From positions 32,184-96,183 of the forward strand of contig SIAI01000012.1 of assembly GCA_009691855.1 (NCBI GenBank): a DNA stretch of 64,000 nt, read 5' to 3'. A model generated the notes under the pieces. The model searched no databases. It was not told the origin of the DNA and saw only the letters and a program-made list of their open reading frames with translations. Positions 53,604 to 63,690 of the stretch are shown in pieces (position 1 is the stretch's first letter; every line of letters begins with the position of its first letter). This stretch comes from Planctomycetota bacterium (lineage in GTDB: Bacteria; Planctomycetota; UBA1135; GCA-002686595). Made by a program: the position numbers and the translations under genes.

Positions 53604-55454
53604 CTACTCGCGCTCCAGCACCAGGCTGAGCTCGTCGGCGGCCGTCTGCTCCACGCTCGGCTCGCCCTCGGCCAGCAGGATCACGCGCGCCAGGCGCGTC
53701 TTGCGCGGGAGCTTCCCGCTCGTCGTGCGCGCCAGGAGTTCCGCGCGCGAGTCCCCGGCTGCGTAGCCGAGCTCCTCGCCCAGCGCGTCGCGGCCGATGG
53801 GCCCGAGCACGCTGCTCGCGAGCGACTTGCGCTGCTCGCTCAGGAACTCCACCGCGCACGAGACGCGCGCCGGCGCGCGCTTTTGCGTGCCGAGCCGCGC
53901 GGCGAGCTCGAAGCGCACCGCACCGCGGTCGATGTCCTCGGCCAGGGCCGTGAGGTCGAGCGTCTGCTCCGCGCGTGCCAGCGACCCCGAGCCGCCCGAG
54001 AAGTAGCTCGCCCCCAGCTCCTTCGGCGCGCTCGCGCCGTGGCGACTGATGCGGAACGGCGCCAGCGCGCGCCAGCCGGTGAGCACAGGGAAGTCGCCCT
54101 GGAACCAGCCGAGCTGCGCCTCCGCGCCGCCGTTCGCCAGGAGATTCGTGCCGTAGCGCGCCGGCGTGCCGAGCACGAGCGCGCGCCCGTCGAGCGCGAA
54201 GCTGCGCCGCGGGAGGAGTCCGAGGTGCGCCAGGGCCGTAGGCACGAGGTCCACCAGTCCGACCTCGCTCAGGATCTCGCCCGGCGGCGCGCCGTTGGCC
54301 ACGATCAGGAGCGGCACCGCTGTGCGCGCGCGCGGGTCGAGCTCGCCGCCCTTCTTCTTGCTCGGCGCGGGCTCCAGGCCGGCGACCGCGATCCACCAGT
54401 CCTCCTGCGCGAAGCTCGGACGCGCGCGCAGCGCCGCGAGCAGTGCGCCGAGCTCCTTGTCCACCGCTGCCAGCTCCTTGGCGTGACTGGCCTCGGCCTC
54501 GTCCGCGCCGTTCAGCGCGATGCGCGTCCAGGTCGCGAGCACGCACAGCGGTGTCGGTCTCGCCAAGGCGTCCTGCGCCGGCGCGAGCGTGCCGCCCTTG
54601 CGCGGGCTGGCGTTGGCCACGCGCAGGTCCACGCGTCCGGGGACGAGCGCGCCGCCGAGCGCCGGGTCGTCGAGCAGCGCGGCCGTGGCGACTTCGCCGA
54701 GCGCGCTCTCCAGGCGCGCCAGCAGAGTCACGCCCGCGCGCGCGGAGCTCGGCGCGGCGCTGCGCAGGCCGCTGCGCGCCGAACCGACGCCCCAGGCGAG
54801 CATACCCAGGTTCGCCAGCGGATCGAGGCTGCCGTCCGCGCCAGCGTCGAAGGTCCAGGCCGAGCGCTTCCACAGCTCGTTCAGGTTCGGGTACTTCGAA
54901 GCCTCGAGGTCTCTTGCCACGAGGCCCTGCACGGCGCACAGGAGCACGCCGCCTCGCTCTGCACGGGGGCTCGGAGCGGCCGGGACCTGGGCGGGCGGCC
55001 CGATGCCCTTGTCGAGCTCGATCAGCGCCCTGAAGCGCTCGCTCGCCGCCTCGCCGGTCGCGTCGTGCCAGCTGCCGGGTTCACCGCCGTTCAGCAGCGT
55101 GAAGGGCGCGTCCGCGCCGCGCCCCGGCTCGCCCGCGGCCCAGTGCACGAAGCCCAGCGCCTCGCCTGTGGCCCAGCGCTCGCGCGGGAACTCGAGGCCG
55201 ATCCAGTAGCCCTCGTCGGCGCCGAAGTTGTCGAGCAGCAAGGTCTCCTCGGCGCCCGAGCCGACCGCGACAAGCTCGCCGCCGAGCTCGTGCGCCAGGG
55301 CTTCGGCCTCGAAGAACGTCAGCGGCTGCGGCGTCCGCAGGTAGGTGTGGCCGCTGTCGGGGTCGAGCGCGCGCTCGGCCACCTCCTGCGCCGCCGCGGG
55401 GGACGCCAGGAGGAGCGCGGCTGCGGCGAAGGCGGAGGGGAACCGGACCGACAT
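53604..55454 (-). CDS. Secreted protein with N-terminal C-type-lectin-like domain and alkaline-phosphatase-like core
   Basis: A 616-residue protein with a signal peptide (PSAFAAAALLLASPAAAQ). Residues 30-150 look like a C-type-lectin-like domain (GHTYLRTPQPLTFFEAEALA, EGYWIGLEF, GEPGSWHDATG). Residues 165-430 resemble a degenerate sulfatase/phosphodiesterase domain (LLCAVQGLVARDLEASKYPN, LVDLVPTALAHLGLLPRR), but without a recognisable nucleophile or complete metal site. The C-terminal part is a jelly-roll-type domain (NLLANGGAEAQLGWFQG). It may be a carbohydrate-binding surface protein with a dead enzyme core. It stands between convergent and same-strand neighbours without a clear operon. Confidence 0.65.
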   Translation of the reverse strand: MSVRFPSAFAAAALLLASPAAAQEVAERALDPDSGHTYLRTPQPLTFFEAEALAHELGGELVAVGSGAEETLLLDNFGADEGYWIGLEFPRERWATGEALGFVHWAAGEPGRGADAPFTLLNGGEPGSWHDATGEAASERFRALIELDKGIGPPAQVPAAPSPRAERGGVLLCAVQGLVARDLEASKYPNLNELWKRSAWTFDAGADGSLDPLANLGMLAWGVGSARSGLRSAAPSSARAGVTLLARLESALGEVATAALLDDPALGGALVPGRVDLRVANASPRKGGTLAPAQDALARPTPLCVLATWTRIALNGADEAEASHAKELAAVDKELGALLAALRARPSFAQEDWWIAVAGLEPAPSKKKGGELDPRARTAVPLLIVANGAPPGEILSEVGLVDLVPTALAHLGLLPRRSFALDGRALVLGTPARYGTNLLANGGAEAQLGWFQGDFPVLTGWRALAPFRISRHGASAPKELGASYFSGGSGSLARAEQTLDLTALAEDIDRGAVRFELAARLGTQKRAPARVSCAVEFLSEQRKSLASSVLGPIGRDALGEELGYAAGDSRAELLARTTSGKLPRKTRLARVILLAEGEPSVEQTAADELSLVLERE

Positions 55455-55544
55455 CGCCCCAGTATGCCGGCGCCGCGCGCGCGCTGCCGCCCCGAGCTCA
55501 GCACCGCCCTGGACGGGTTCGGCCGCTAGCGTGGGCAGCTCGGC

Positions 55545-58500
55545 TCAGGCCGCGCGCCGCTTGCGCGCCAGGCGCTCGCGGAAGTGGCGCGCGAGCACGT
55601 CCACGTTGGGCGGCAAGAGCACCGACAGGTGTCCGCCCGGCACGCGCACGACGTCCACGCCGCCGAGCGCCACGCGGTCCCAGCCCATCATGCTGCCGAG
55701 ACCCAGGAACGGCGACTGGAAGCGCGAGCGGAAGAGCGTGATGCGTCCGGGGTAGGCCTGCGGGCGGTAGCCGAGCACCGCGCGCCAGTGGCGCTCGGCG
55801 ATCCGGCGGTTGTTCTCGGGCCAGTTCGACATCTCGACGACGTCGGCGACGTCCATCGCCCCGGGGCGCGCCCCCGCCACCGGCTCGGCCTTGGGCTTCG
55901 ACTCCGCCGGGCGTGCGCCCCTGGCCTTGCCCGAGACGAAGCGCAGCTTCTGCGACAGCGCGCGCGCGAGCTGCTCGGGGTCGCGGCGCATCTGTCCCAG
56001 CGCCTCGGCCGGCAGGTACGGCAAGCCGCGCAGGAAGGCGAACACGCACGCCAGGCGGTCGAGCGCGCCCTTGTCCAGGTTGGGCAGCGAGGAGTCGAGG
56101 ATGAACAGCATGGCCACCTCGTCGCCGCGGCGCGTGAGCTGCTGCGCGATCTCGAACGAGACGATGCCGCCGAAGGAGTGCCCGCCGATCACGTAGGGGC
56201 CGCGCGGGGCGAGCTTCTTCATGCTCTCGATGTAGGCCGCGGCGTAGTCCTCGATCGTGGCCGTGCGGCCGAGCTTGGCGTCGAGGTCGATGGCCTGCAG
56301 GCCGTAGAACGGCTGCTCCTCGCCCAGGCGCAGCGCCAGCGGCCGCTGATTCAGCACTGTTCCGCCGAGCGAGCACACGCAGAAGATCGGCGTGCCCGCG
56401 CCGCGCGGCTGCAGCTTGACCACCGCGCCCGCGCGCTTGCCGCCCACGCCCTGGTGCAGCATCAGCGCCTGCGAAGCCAGGGTGGGCGCGTTGACCAGCG
56501 CGCTGAGCTCGAGCTCCTGCCCGAAGGCATCGCGGATCGCCTGCACCAGCTTGACCGCCAGCAGCGAGTGCCCACCGAGCTCGAAGAAGTCGTCCTCCGG
56601 GCCCACGTCCGCGACACCCAGCACGCCCTGCCACAGCGTGGCCAGCAGGTTCTCCAGCTCGTTGCGCGGGCGCTGCAGCGAACGGCTCTCGAAGGTGGGC
56701 TCGGGCAGACGTTTGCGATCGACCTTGCCGTTCGGATTCATGGGCAGTGCCGCCACGTGGAGGATGGCGGACGGGATCATGTAGTCGGGGAGGCGCTCGG
56801 ACAGCCAGGCGGCGAGCTCGCTGGAGGTGGGCGGCGCGCCGTCCTGGGCCTCGAAGTAGGCGGCGAGCTGCGCGCCGGTCTGCGGCGCGTGGTGGACGGT
56901 GACGAAGGCCTTGCGCACGCGTGCGTGGCCGGCGAGCAGCGCGGCGATCTCGCCCGGCTCGATGCGGTGGCCGCGGATCTTCACCTGGTCGTCGGTGCGG
57001 CCCAGGAACTCGAGCGTGCCGTCGGCGAGCCAGCGCACGCGATCACCCGTGCGATAGAGCTGCCCGGCGCCGAAGGGATTGCGCACGAAGCGCTCGGCGT
57101 TCAGCTCGGGCCGCGCGTGGTAGCCGCGCGCCAGGCCGTCGCCGCCGGTGACGAGTTCGCCCGGCACGCCGATCGGCACCACGCACAGATGCGCGTCCAC
57201 CACGTACACCTGCGTGTTGGCGATCGGCTTGCCGATCGGAATCGAGCTCGCGTTGGCCGCGAGCTCGCGCGGGATGCGGTGACAGCAGGTGAAGGTGGTG
57301 TTCTCGGTTGGCCCGTAGCCGTTGACCAGCTGGATGCGCGGAAGCGCGGCGTGGGCGCGGCGCACGTGCGCCACCGAGAGCGCCTCGCCGCCGGTGAGGC
57401 ACTCCTCGACGCCAGCCAGGCACTCCGGGCGCTCGTCGATCAGCGCGTTGAACAGCGCCGCGGTCAGCCACAGGCTGGTCACGCCGTGCGCCGCCAGCAC
57501 GCGCTCGAGCTCCTCGGCGGTGGGCACGCGCTCGGGATACAGCACCAGCTTCGCGCCGTGCAGCAGCGCGCCCCACAGCTCGAGCGTCGAGGCGTCGAAG
57601 GAGATCGGCGCGAGTTGCAGCCACACGCGCGACTCGTCGAAGCGCACGTAGTCGCTGGCGAGCACCAGGCGCGCCACGGCACGCTGGGGGATCTCGACGC
57701 CCTTGGGCTTGCCCCTCGAGCCCGAGGTGTACATGAGGTAGGCCAGGTCGTCGCCGTTGGTGCGCGCCGGCAAGTTGTCGTCCGGCACGGCGGCGAGGTC
57801 GAGCTGCTCCAGCACCAGCACGCGCGCGCTCGTCGCCGGCAGCTCGGCGACGAGCTCGGCATCGGCCAGCAACACCTCGACGCCGGCGTCGGCCAGCATG
57901 AAGGCCAGGCGTTCGGCGGGATAGCTCGGATCGAGCGGCACGTAGGCGCCGCCGGCCTTGAGGATGGCCAGGATCGCGACCACCATTTCGAACGAACGCT
58001 CGGCGCACAGCGCCACGCGGCTCTCGCGCGCGACGCCCAGCGACACCAGGTGGCGCGCCAGGCGGTTCGCGCGCGCGTTCAGCTCCGCGTAGGTGAGCGT
58101 CTGGCCCTCGAGCACGAGGGCCGTGGTCGTGGCGTGGCGCGCGGCGGCGCGCTCGAACAGCACCGCCAGCGACAGGTGCCGCGGGAAGCTCGGCGCGCGG
58201 CCGCTCCATTCGCCGACCAGGCGCGCGCGCTCGGCTTGCGCCAGCCATTCGAGCTCCCACACCGCGCGCGTGGGTTCGCTGAGCGCGGCCGACAGCAGGT
58301 TCTCGAAGTGCTCGCCGAAGCGTGTCAGCGTGGCGGCGTCGAAGAGATCGGTGGCGAAGGAGAGGTCGAGCAGCCAGTCGCCCGGCCGCTCCTCGATCGT
58401 GATCGCGAGATCCGTCTTGGCGCTGGCCGCGTCGACTTCCAGCGCCGGCTCGATCGTCAGCGCACCCGCGCGCCGCGCCTCCGACGCACGGCGCAGGCTG

Positions 58501-61500
58501 AACAGCACCTGGTACACGGGCGTCACGGCCGGATCGCGCGCGCCGCCCAGGGCCTCGACCACGCGCTCGAAGGGGCAGTCCTGGTGCGCGTGGGCGCGCA
58601 GCACGCGTTCGCGCGTGCGTCCGAGCAGCTCGCGGAAGCTCGGCGCGCCCGAGAGGTCGGCGCGGATGGCGAGCACGTTCAGGAACAGCCCGATCAGGCG
58701 CTCGCACTCGGGCTGGGTGCGCGCGGCGACCGGCGTGCCCACCACCAGGTCTTCGACTCCGGCGTAGCGTGCCAGGACGAGCTCGGTGAGCGTGAGCAGC
58801 ACGAGGTACGGCGTCGCGCCCTCGGCGCGCGCCAGGGCCTGCACGCGCGCAACCAGCGCGGCGGGCAGCGCGCGCTGCACCTTGGCGCCGCGCCAGTTCG
58901 GCTGCGCGGGACGGGCGCGATCCGTGGCCAGCTCGAGGACCGGCGGTGCGCCGGCGAGCTCTTGCTTCCAGAAGGAGAGCGCGGCGTCGCCGTGTTCCTC
59001 GCGCTCGGCCTGCCAGGCCGCGTAGTCGGCGTACTGCAGGGTCAGCGGCGCCAGGCCGGCCGGCGCACCGCCGGCGTGCTGCGCGTAGAGGCGCGCGAGT
59101 TCGTCCACGAAGATCTCGAACGACCAACCGTCGAAGACGATGTGATGGACGTTGACGGCCAGCCGCGCGCGCTCGTCGGCGGTGCGCAGCAGGCGCGCGC
59201 GGAACAGCGGGCCGCGCTCGAGGTCGAAGGGTTCGCGCGCGAAGGCCTCCACGGCCGCGTCGGCGGTGCGCTCGGGCTCGGGCGCCGCGCGCAGGTCCTG
59301 CGTGGCCAGAGGCGCGACGAGCGCATCCACGATTTGCACCGGCTGACCGTCGAGCACGGGAAAGCGCGTGCGCAGTGCCGTGTGGCGCGCGACGAGCTCG
59401 GCCAGGGCCTGGGCCAGGGCGCGCTCGTCGAGCGCTCCGCTGAGCGGCAGCACGAAGGGCACGTTGTAGAACGGGCTCCGCGGCGCGAGCTGCTGCAGGA
59501 ACCACAGTCCGCGCTGGTTGGGCGCGGGCGGCGCGGGGCCGCTGCCGGCGCGCGGCGTGAGCGTGGGGCGTGTCTCGTCCGGGCGCCGCGCCGCTTCCAG
59601 CGTGCGCGCCAGGTTGGCCAGGGTGCGCTCGCGGAACAGCGCCGCCAGCGGCAGCTCGACGCCGAAGTGCCGCTTCAAGCGCGCGATCAGGATCGTGGCC
59701 GCCAGCGATTGGCCGCCGAGCGCGAAGAAGTCGTCCTGGCGTCCGACGCGCTCGAGGTGCAGGAGCTCGCACCACAGGGAAGCCAGCAGTTCCTCGGTCG
59801 CGCCGCGCGGCGCCTCGTGCTGCAGAGGCGCGAGCTCGAGCTCCGGCGCGGGCAGGCGCGCGCGGTCGATCTTGCCGCCGGGCGTGATCGGCAGCTCGTC
59901 CAGCAGCACGATCGCCGCGGGACGCATGTATTCGGGCAGGCGCGTGGCGAGGTGCGCGGCCAGCTCGGCCGGCGTGGCGCGGCGCTGCGCGTCCCGAGCT
60001 ACTTCCCCTTCCGCGTTCAGTTCCGCGTTCAGTTCCGCAAGCACGACGTAGGCCACTAGGCGCTTCGCGCCGGGCACGTCCTCGCGCGCCACGACCAGCG
60101 CGCGCTGCACGCCCTCGTGCTCGGCCAGGCGCGCCTCGATCTCGCCTAGCTCGATGCGGTGGCCGCGGATCTTGACCTGGTCGTCGCGGCGCCCGAGGAA
60201 CTCGAGCACGCCGCGCGCGCCGCTCGCGCGCCAGCGTACGAGGTCGCCGGTGCGGTACAGCGTGCCCGTGCCCAGCGGGTCGGGCACGAAGCGCTCGCGC
60301 GAGAGCTCGGGGCGCTGCCAGTAGCCGAGCGCGATCGCCGCGCCGCCGACGTACAGCTCGCCGGCCACGCCCAGCGGCACCGGCTCGAGGTGCTCGTCGA
60401 GCACGCGCACGCAGGTGTTGGCGATGGGCGCGCCGATGGGCGCGCTGCTGAACTCGGCGCCGAGTTCGCGCGGCGCGTTCCAGGTCGTGGCGATGACCGT
60501 GGCCTCGGTCGGGCCGTAGCAGTTGGCCAGCGCGAGTGCGGGGCAGCGCTCGCGCGCGCGCACGAGGTGCGCGAGCGACAGCGCCTCGCCGCCGGTCGCG
60601 ACCTGGCGCAGGCGCGCCAGCGTCTCTGGCGCCTCGTCCACCAGCGCGTGGAACAGGGCCGTGGTCAGGAACAGTGTGTCGATCGAGTGCTCGGCCACCA
60701 CGCGCGCGAGGCCATCGAGCGTCGGCGTGCGCTCCGGGTGCAGCACCAGCGTGCCACCGCCCAGGAGCGGTCCCCAGATGTCGAGCACCGAGGCGTCGAA
60801 GGACTCGGGCGCGAGGTGCACCATGCGCACGCGCTCGTCGAACACCAGCCAGGGCTCGTGCTCGGGGGGCGAGCGGAACAGGCGCAGCACGCCGCGGTGC
60901 GGACAGGCGACGCCCTTGGGCGTGCCGGTCGAGCCCGAGGTGTAGATCAGGTAGGCGGGATCGCCAGCGCCAGCGATGGGCTCGAGCGGCGCGGCGGAGC
61001 GGCGCGCGATCTCGCCGCGCTCGCGGTCGAGCTGCACGACGTCGAGGCCCGCCAGCGGCAGCTCGGCGGCCAGCGCCGACTCGCTGAGCACGTGGCGCGC
61101 GCGCGAATCCTCGAGCATGAAGCGCAGGCGTTCGCGCGGGTAGTTCGGATCGAGAGGCAGGTACGCGCCGCCGGCCTCGAGGATCGCTAGCTCGGCCACC
61201 ACCAGCTCGTCCGAGCGCGTCAGGCACACGGCCACGGGCTCGCCGCGCGCGACGCCGCGCGCCACGAGGTGGCGCGCCAGGCGGTGCGCGCGCTGCAGGA
61301 GCTCGGCGTAGCTCACGCGCAGCGCGCCGTGCTCGAGCGCGAACTTGCGCGGCAGGCGCGCCGCGACCTCGGCCAGCGCGGCGTGCACGGTCGTCTCGCA
61401 GCCGGACAGCTCGGGCCCCTGCGACCAGCACTCCAGGCGCGCGCGTTCCTCGGCGCCGAGCAACGGCAGCTCGTCCACGCGCGCGTGCGGGTTGCCGGCG

Positions 61501-62915
61501 ATGGCGCGCAGCAGGACCTCGAAGCGCTCGAGCAGGAGCTCGATCGTGGCCGGGTCGAACAGCTCGGTGCGGAACTCGGCCGAGACGACCAGCGCGTCGG
61601 CGGCGTGCTCGGTGTACAGCGCGAGGTCCACCTTGGAGGTGCCGCTGTGCAGCTCGGCCTCGGGGATCAGGCGTCCGCTCGTCAGCCCGTGCAGGGCGAG
61701 CTCGGCCGGCAGTCCGGCGCGGTGGTCGAACATCACGTCGAACAGCGGCGTGCGCGCGGCGTCGCGCGCGGGCTGCAGGCGCGCCAGCACGCGCTCGAAC
61801 GGCGCCGCGCGGTGGGCGTAGGCCTCCAGGGCGGTGTCCTTCACGCGCGCGAGCAACTCGACGAAGCTCTGCGCGCCGTCGACGCGCGTGCGCAGCGCCA
61901 GGGTGTTGACCAGGAAGCCCGGCAGGCGCTCGAGCTCGCTGCGCTCGCGCTGGCCGATGGGGATGCCGACCACCAGGTCGTCCTGGTGCGTGAGGCGGAA
62001 GAGCAACGCGTGGAAGGCGGCCAGGTACAGCTGGAAGGGCGTCGCGCCGTGGGCCTGAGCGAGCTCGGCCAGCGAGTCGCCGAGGACCTTGTCGAGGTGC
62101 CGCGAACGCCAGGCGCCGCTCGGGCTCCATTGCGCGGGGCGTGGGCGATCGCTGGGCAGCTCGAGCGGCGTCAGCGGACCGCGCAGGCGCTCGGCGAAGT
62201 AGTCCAACCCCGCGCGCGCCTCGGCGCCTTCGACCTGCGTGCGCTGCCAGATGGCGTAGTCGCCATGCTGCAGCTCGGGCTCGACCAGACTGAGCGGACG
62301 GCCGGCGCGTTCGGCGGCGTAGTGCTGGGCCAGCTCCTCGCACAGCACGCGCATCGTCGCGCCATCGCACACAAGGTGGTGCAGCGAGAGCAGGAACAGG
62401 TGCTGCTCGGGGCCGAGCTTCCACAGCGCGGCGCGCACCGGCGGTCCCTGGGCGAGGTCGAAGGGGCGGCGGAACTCGGCGCGGGCGAGCTCCAGGGCGT
62501 GGGCGTAGCGCCGCGCCTCGGGCACCGCCGCGAGGTCGAGGGGGACGAGGGGCAGCTCGACGTCCTCGCGCGTGATCTGCTGCGGATGCTCGTCGTCGAG
62601 CGCGATGCGCGCGCGGAGCACGTCGTAGCGCTGCACCAGCGAGCCCAGCGCCTGCTGCAGCGCGTGCGGGTCGAGCGGGCCGACGAGGTGCGCCGCCAGC
62701 GGCACGTGGTAGAGCGGCGTCCCGCCGCGCACCTGCTCGGCCAACCACAGGCGCTCCTGGCTGGTCGAGAGCGGCCAGGGGCCGTTCCGATCCACGCGGC
62801 GCTCGATGGGGGCGCTCGTCGCGCCGCTCAGGCCCTGTTGCGCCAGGACCTGGGCGAGCTTCGCGCGCGCCGCGCTGGAGAAGCGCGGAGCCGTCTTCTT
62901 CGGTCGTTCGGACAT
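55545..62915 (-). CDS. Two-module nonribosomal peptide synthetase with thioesterase (C-A-T-C-A-T-TE)
   Basis: A 2456-residue single-chain NRPS. C1 (about 45-470) has LHHLVCDGA (D184); A1 (about 505-1020) has YTSGSTGTPKG and NCYGPTEATVI; T1 has FFALGGQSLAA (S1070). C2 (about 1150-1570) has VHHIVFDGWS (D1262); A2 (about 1590-2090) has MYTSGSRGKPKG and NGYGPTENTTF; T2 has FFELGGHSLLA (S2117). TE has GGHSFGG (S2247). All catalytic motifs look intact. The leading C domain suggests N-acylation of the first residue. By-eye pocket codes are D-A-L-(F/T)-A-G-C-V-I-K and D-A-L-(W)-L-G-G-T-F-K; the latter resembles valine codes. No MbtH or PPTase gene is near. Confidence 0.93.
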   Translation of the reverse strand: MSERPKKTAPRFSSAARAKLAQVLAQQGLSGATSAPIERRVDRNGPWPLSTSQERLWLAEQVRGGTPLYHVPLAAHLVGPLDPHALQQALGSLVQRYDVLRARIALDDEHPQQITREDVELPLVPLDLAAVPEARRYAHALELARAEFRRPFDLAQGPPVRAALWKLGPEQHLFLLSLHHLVCDGATMRVLCEELAQHYAAERAGRPLSLVEPELQHGDYAIWQRTQVEGAEARAGLDYFAERLRGPLTPLELPSDRPRPAQWSPSGAWRSRHLDKVLGDSLAELAQAHGATPFQLYLAAFHALLFRLTHQDDLVVGIPIGQRERSELERLPGFLVNTLALRTRVDGAQSFVELLARVKDTALEAYAHRAAPFERVLARLQPARDAARTPLFDVMFDHRAGLPAELALHGLTSGRLIPEAELHSGTSKVDLALYTEHAADALVVSAEFRTELFDPATIELLLERFEVLLRAIAGNPHARVDELPLLGAEERARLECWSQGPELSGCETTVHAALAEVAARLPRKFALEHGALRVSYAELLQRAHRLARHLVARGVARGEPVAVCLTRSDELVVAELAILEAGGAYLPLDPNYPRERLRFMLEDSRARHVLSESALAAELPLAGLDVVQLDRERGEIARRSAAPLEPIAGAGDPAYLIYTSGSTGTPKGVACPHRGVLRLFRSPPEHEPWLVFDERVRMVHLAPESFDASVLDIWGPLLGGGTLVLHPERTPTLDGLARVVAEHSIDTLFLTTALFHALVDEAPETLARLRQVATGGEALSLAHLVRARERCPALALANCYGPTEATVIATTWNAPRELGAEFSSAPIGAPIANTCVRVLDEHLEPVPLGVAGELYVGGAAIALGYWQRPELSRERFVPDPLGTGTLYRTGDLVRWRASGARGVLEFLGRRDDQVKIRGHRIELGEIEARLAEHEGVQRALVVAREDVPGAKRLVAYVVLAELNAELNAEGEVARDAQRRATPAELAAHLATRLPEYMRPAAIVLLDELPITPGGKIDRARLPAPELELAPLQHEAPRGATEELLASLWCELLHLERVGRQDDFFALGGQSLAATILIARLKRHFGVELPLAALFRERTLANLARTLEAARRPDETRPTLTPRAGSGPAPPAPNQRGLWFLQQLAPRSPFYNVPFVLPLSGALDERALAQALAELVARHTALRTRFPVLDGQPVQIVDALVAPLATQDLRAAPEPERTADAAVEAFAREPFDLERGPLFRARLLRTADERARLAVNVHHIVFDGWSFEIFVDELARLYAQHAGGAPAGLAPLTLQYADYAAWQAEREEHGDAALSFWKQELAGAPPVLELATDRARPAQPNWRGAKVQRALPAALVARVQALARAEGATPYLVLLTLTELVLARYAGVEDLVVGTPVAARTQPECERLIGLFLNVLAIRADLSGAPSFRELLGRTRERVLRAHAHQDCPFERVVEALGGARDPAVTPVYQVLFSLRRASEARRAGALTIEPALEVDAASAKTDLAITIEERPGDWLLDLSFATDLFDAATLTRFGEHFENLLSAALSEPTRAVWELEWLAQAERARLVGEWSGRAPSFPRHLSLAVLFERAAARHATTTALVLEGQTLTYAELNARANRLARHLVSLGVARESRVALCAERSFEMVVAILAILKAGGAYVPLDPSYPAERLAFMLADAGVEVLLADAELVAELPATSARVLVLEQLDLAAVPDDNLPARTNGDDLAYLMYTSGSRGKPKGVEIPQRAVARLVLASDYVRFDESRVWLQLAPISFDASTLELWGALLHGAKLVLYPERVPTAEELERVLAAHGVTSLWLTAALFNALIDERPECLAGVEECLTGGEALSVAHVRRAHAALPRIQLVNGYGPTENTTFTCCHRIPRELAANASSIPIGKPIANTQVYVVDAHLCVVPIGVPGELVTGGDGLARGYHARPELNAERFVRNPFGAGQLYRTGDRVRWLADGTLEFLGRTDDQVKIRGHRIEPGEIAALLAGHARVRKAFVTVHHAPQTGAQLAAYFEAQDGAPPTSSELAAWLSERLPDYMIPSAILHVAALPMNPNGKVDRKRLPEPTFESRSLQRPRNELENLLATLWQGVLGVADVGPEDDFFELGGHSLLAVKLVQAIRDAFGQELELSALVNAPTLASQALMLHQGVGGKRAGAVVKLQPRGAGTPIFCVCSLGGTVLNQRPLALRLGEEQPFYGLQAIDLDAKLGRTATIEDYAAAYIESMKKLAPRGPYVIGGHSFGGIVSFEIAQQLTRRGDEVAMLFILDSSLPNLDKGALDRLACVFAFLRGLPYLPAEALGQMRRDPEQLARALSQKLRFVSGKARGARPAESKPKAEPVAGARPGAMDVADVVEMSNWPENNRRIAERHWRAVLGYRPQAYPGRITLFRSRFQSPFLGLGSMMGWDRVALGGVDVVRVPGGHLSVLLPPNVDVLARHFRERLARKRRAA

Positions 62916-63329
62916 GCGGGGAGCGCGCCCGCAGTCGAGGAGGCGGGCGTTCCTGGGCTGGGGATCGTCTCGAAGATCGACCAGGAAGACCCTTTCCCTG
63001 AGGGCCCCGGGCGAATGTGGCCTGCTCCTCGAGCACCCGCGCCGAGGCGCGGTAGCCAGGCGCCCGGGTTCCGGGACGGAGGACTAGCAACTAGCAGCCC
63101 GTTGAAAAAATCCCGTCGCGAGGCAAGGCGCGCGAAGCCGCAGCAGGGCTAGGGCCTCGACCCCCTCGCCCAGAGAAAACGATGCGCCGTTCCGGCGCGG
63201 CATTCTTTCTCAGCGGCTTCCAAGGAACAGGTCGTTCAGCGCGTGCGACGCCAGCAACCCAAACGCAGCGCGGAGCGCCACGGCGGAAGAACGGGGAGCG
63301 GGGCGGGCGCTTGTTCTTTCCTCACCGGG

Positions 63330-63344
63330 CCCGCCTTCGGCGGG
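63330..63344. repeat. Short hairpin CCCGCC-TTC-GGCGGG
   Basis: A perfect 6-bp stem with a TTC loop, the first of a run of inverted repeats between the NRPS gene and the 160-bp repeat. Confidence 0.5.
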
Positions 63345-63436
63345 TAGAGAGGCTCAGAGTGTGAGCAACAATCCAACCACGGCGAGCCTCGAGGTTCTTG
63401 GGGCGCAAGGGGCTCGCGCCCAGGGGGTTCGAGGGC

Positions 63437-63480
63437 GAGCAAGAACACCCGGCGCCGGAGCGGTGCGGGTGTTCTTGCTC
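63437..63480. repeat. 14-bp perfect inverted repeat with 16-base loop
   Basis: GAGCAAGAACACCC at 63437-63450 is exactly repeated in reverse complement at 63467-63480. The stem is not followed by a T-run. It may be a palindromic repetitive element or the remains of a mobile element end. Confidence 0.7.
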
Positions 63481-63491
63481 ACGCTCTCAGC

Positions 63492-63507
63492 GCGGGCTGC
63501 AGCCCGC
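63492..63507. repeat. 16-bp perfect palindrome
   Basis: GCGGGCTGCAGCCCGC is self-complementary over its whole length. It lies 11 bases after the 14-bp inverted repeat. Confidence 0.6.
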
Positions 63508-63541
63508 AACCCAATGAGACCTCATGCGCCCGCGCTGGTTG

Positions 63542-63565
63542 GCGGGGGAGGCAGACCTCCCCCGC
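63542..63565. repeat. 10-bp-stem hairpin
   Basis: GCGGGGGAGG and CCTCCCCCGC pair around a CAGA loop. The strand of purines then pyrimidines makes this a strong structure in either transcript. Confidence 0.6.
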
Positions 63566-63658
63566 GACTCCTCCTCCAGGCCAGGCGCGACACGCGGCCT
63601 CCCCTCCTCGCCGCTTGATGAGCGGCGCGGCGCCTGCGGCGCCGGAGCTACTACTCCC

Positions 63659-63690
63659 GAGAATCCGCGCGCGACGCGCGGACTCTCGAA
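63659..63690. repeat. Hairpin directly left of repeat copy 2
   Basis: GAGA.TCCGCGCG and CGCGCGGA.CTCTC pair around a short loop with one mismatch on each arm. It ends a few bases before the TA flank of the 160-bp element. Confidence 0.5.

Noticed and set aside
55584..60059. Plus-strand reading of about 1490 codons opposite the NRPS
   Set aside because: Composition typical of an antisense shadow and the opposite strand carries complete NRPS motifs.
63084..63125. CTAGCAGCCCGTTGAAAAAA string resembling an insertion-sequence end
   Set aside because: No matching opposite end or transposase was found in the window, so it is not listed as an element.
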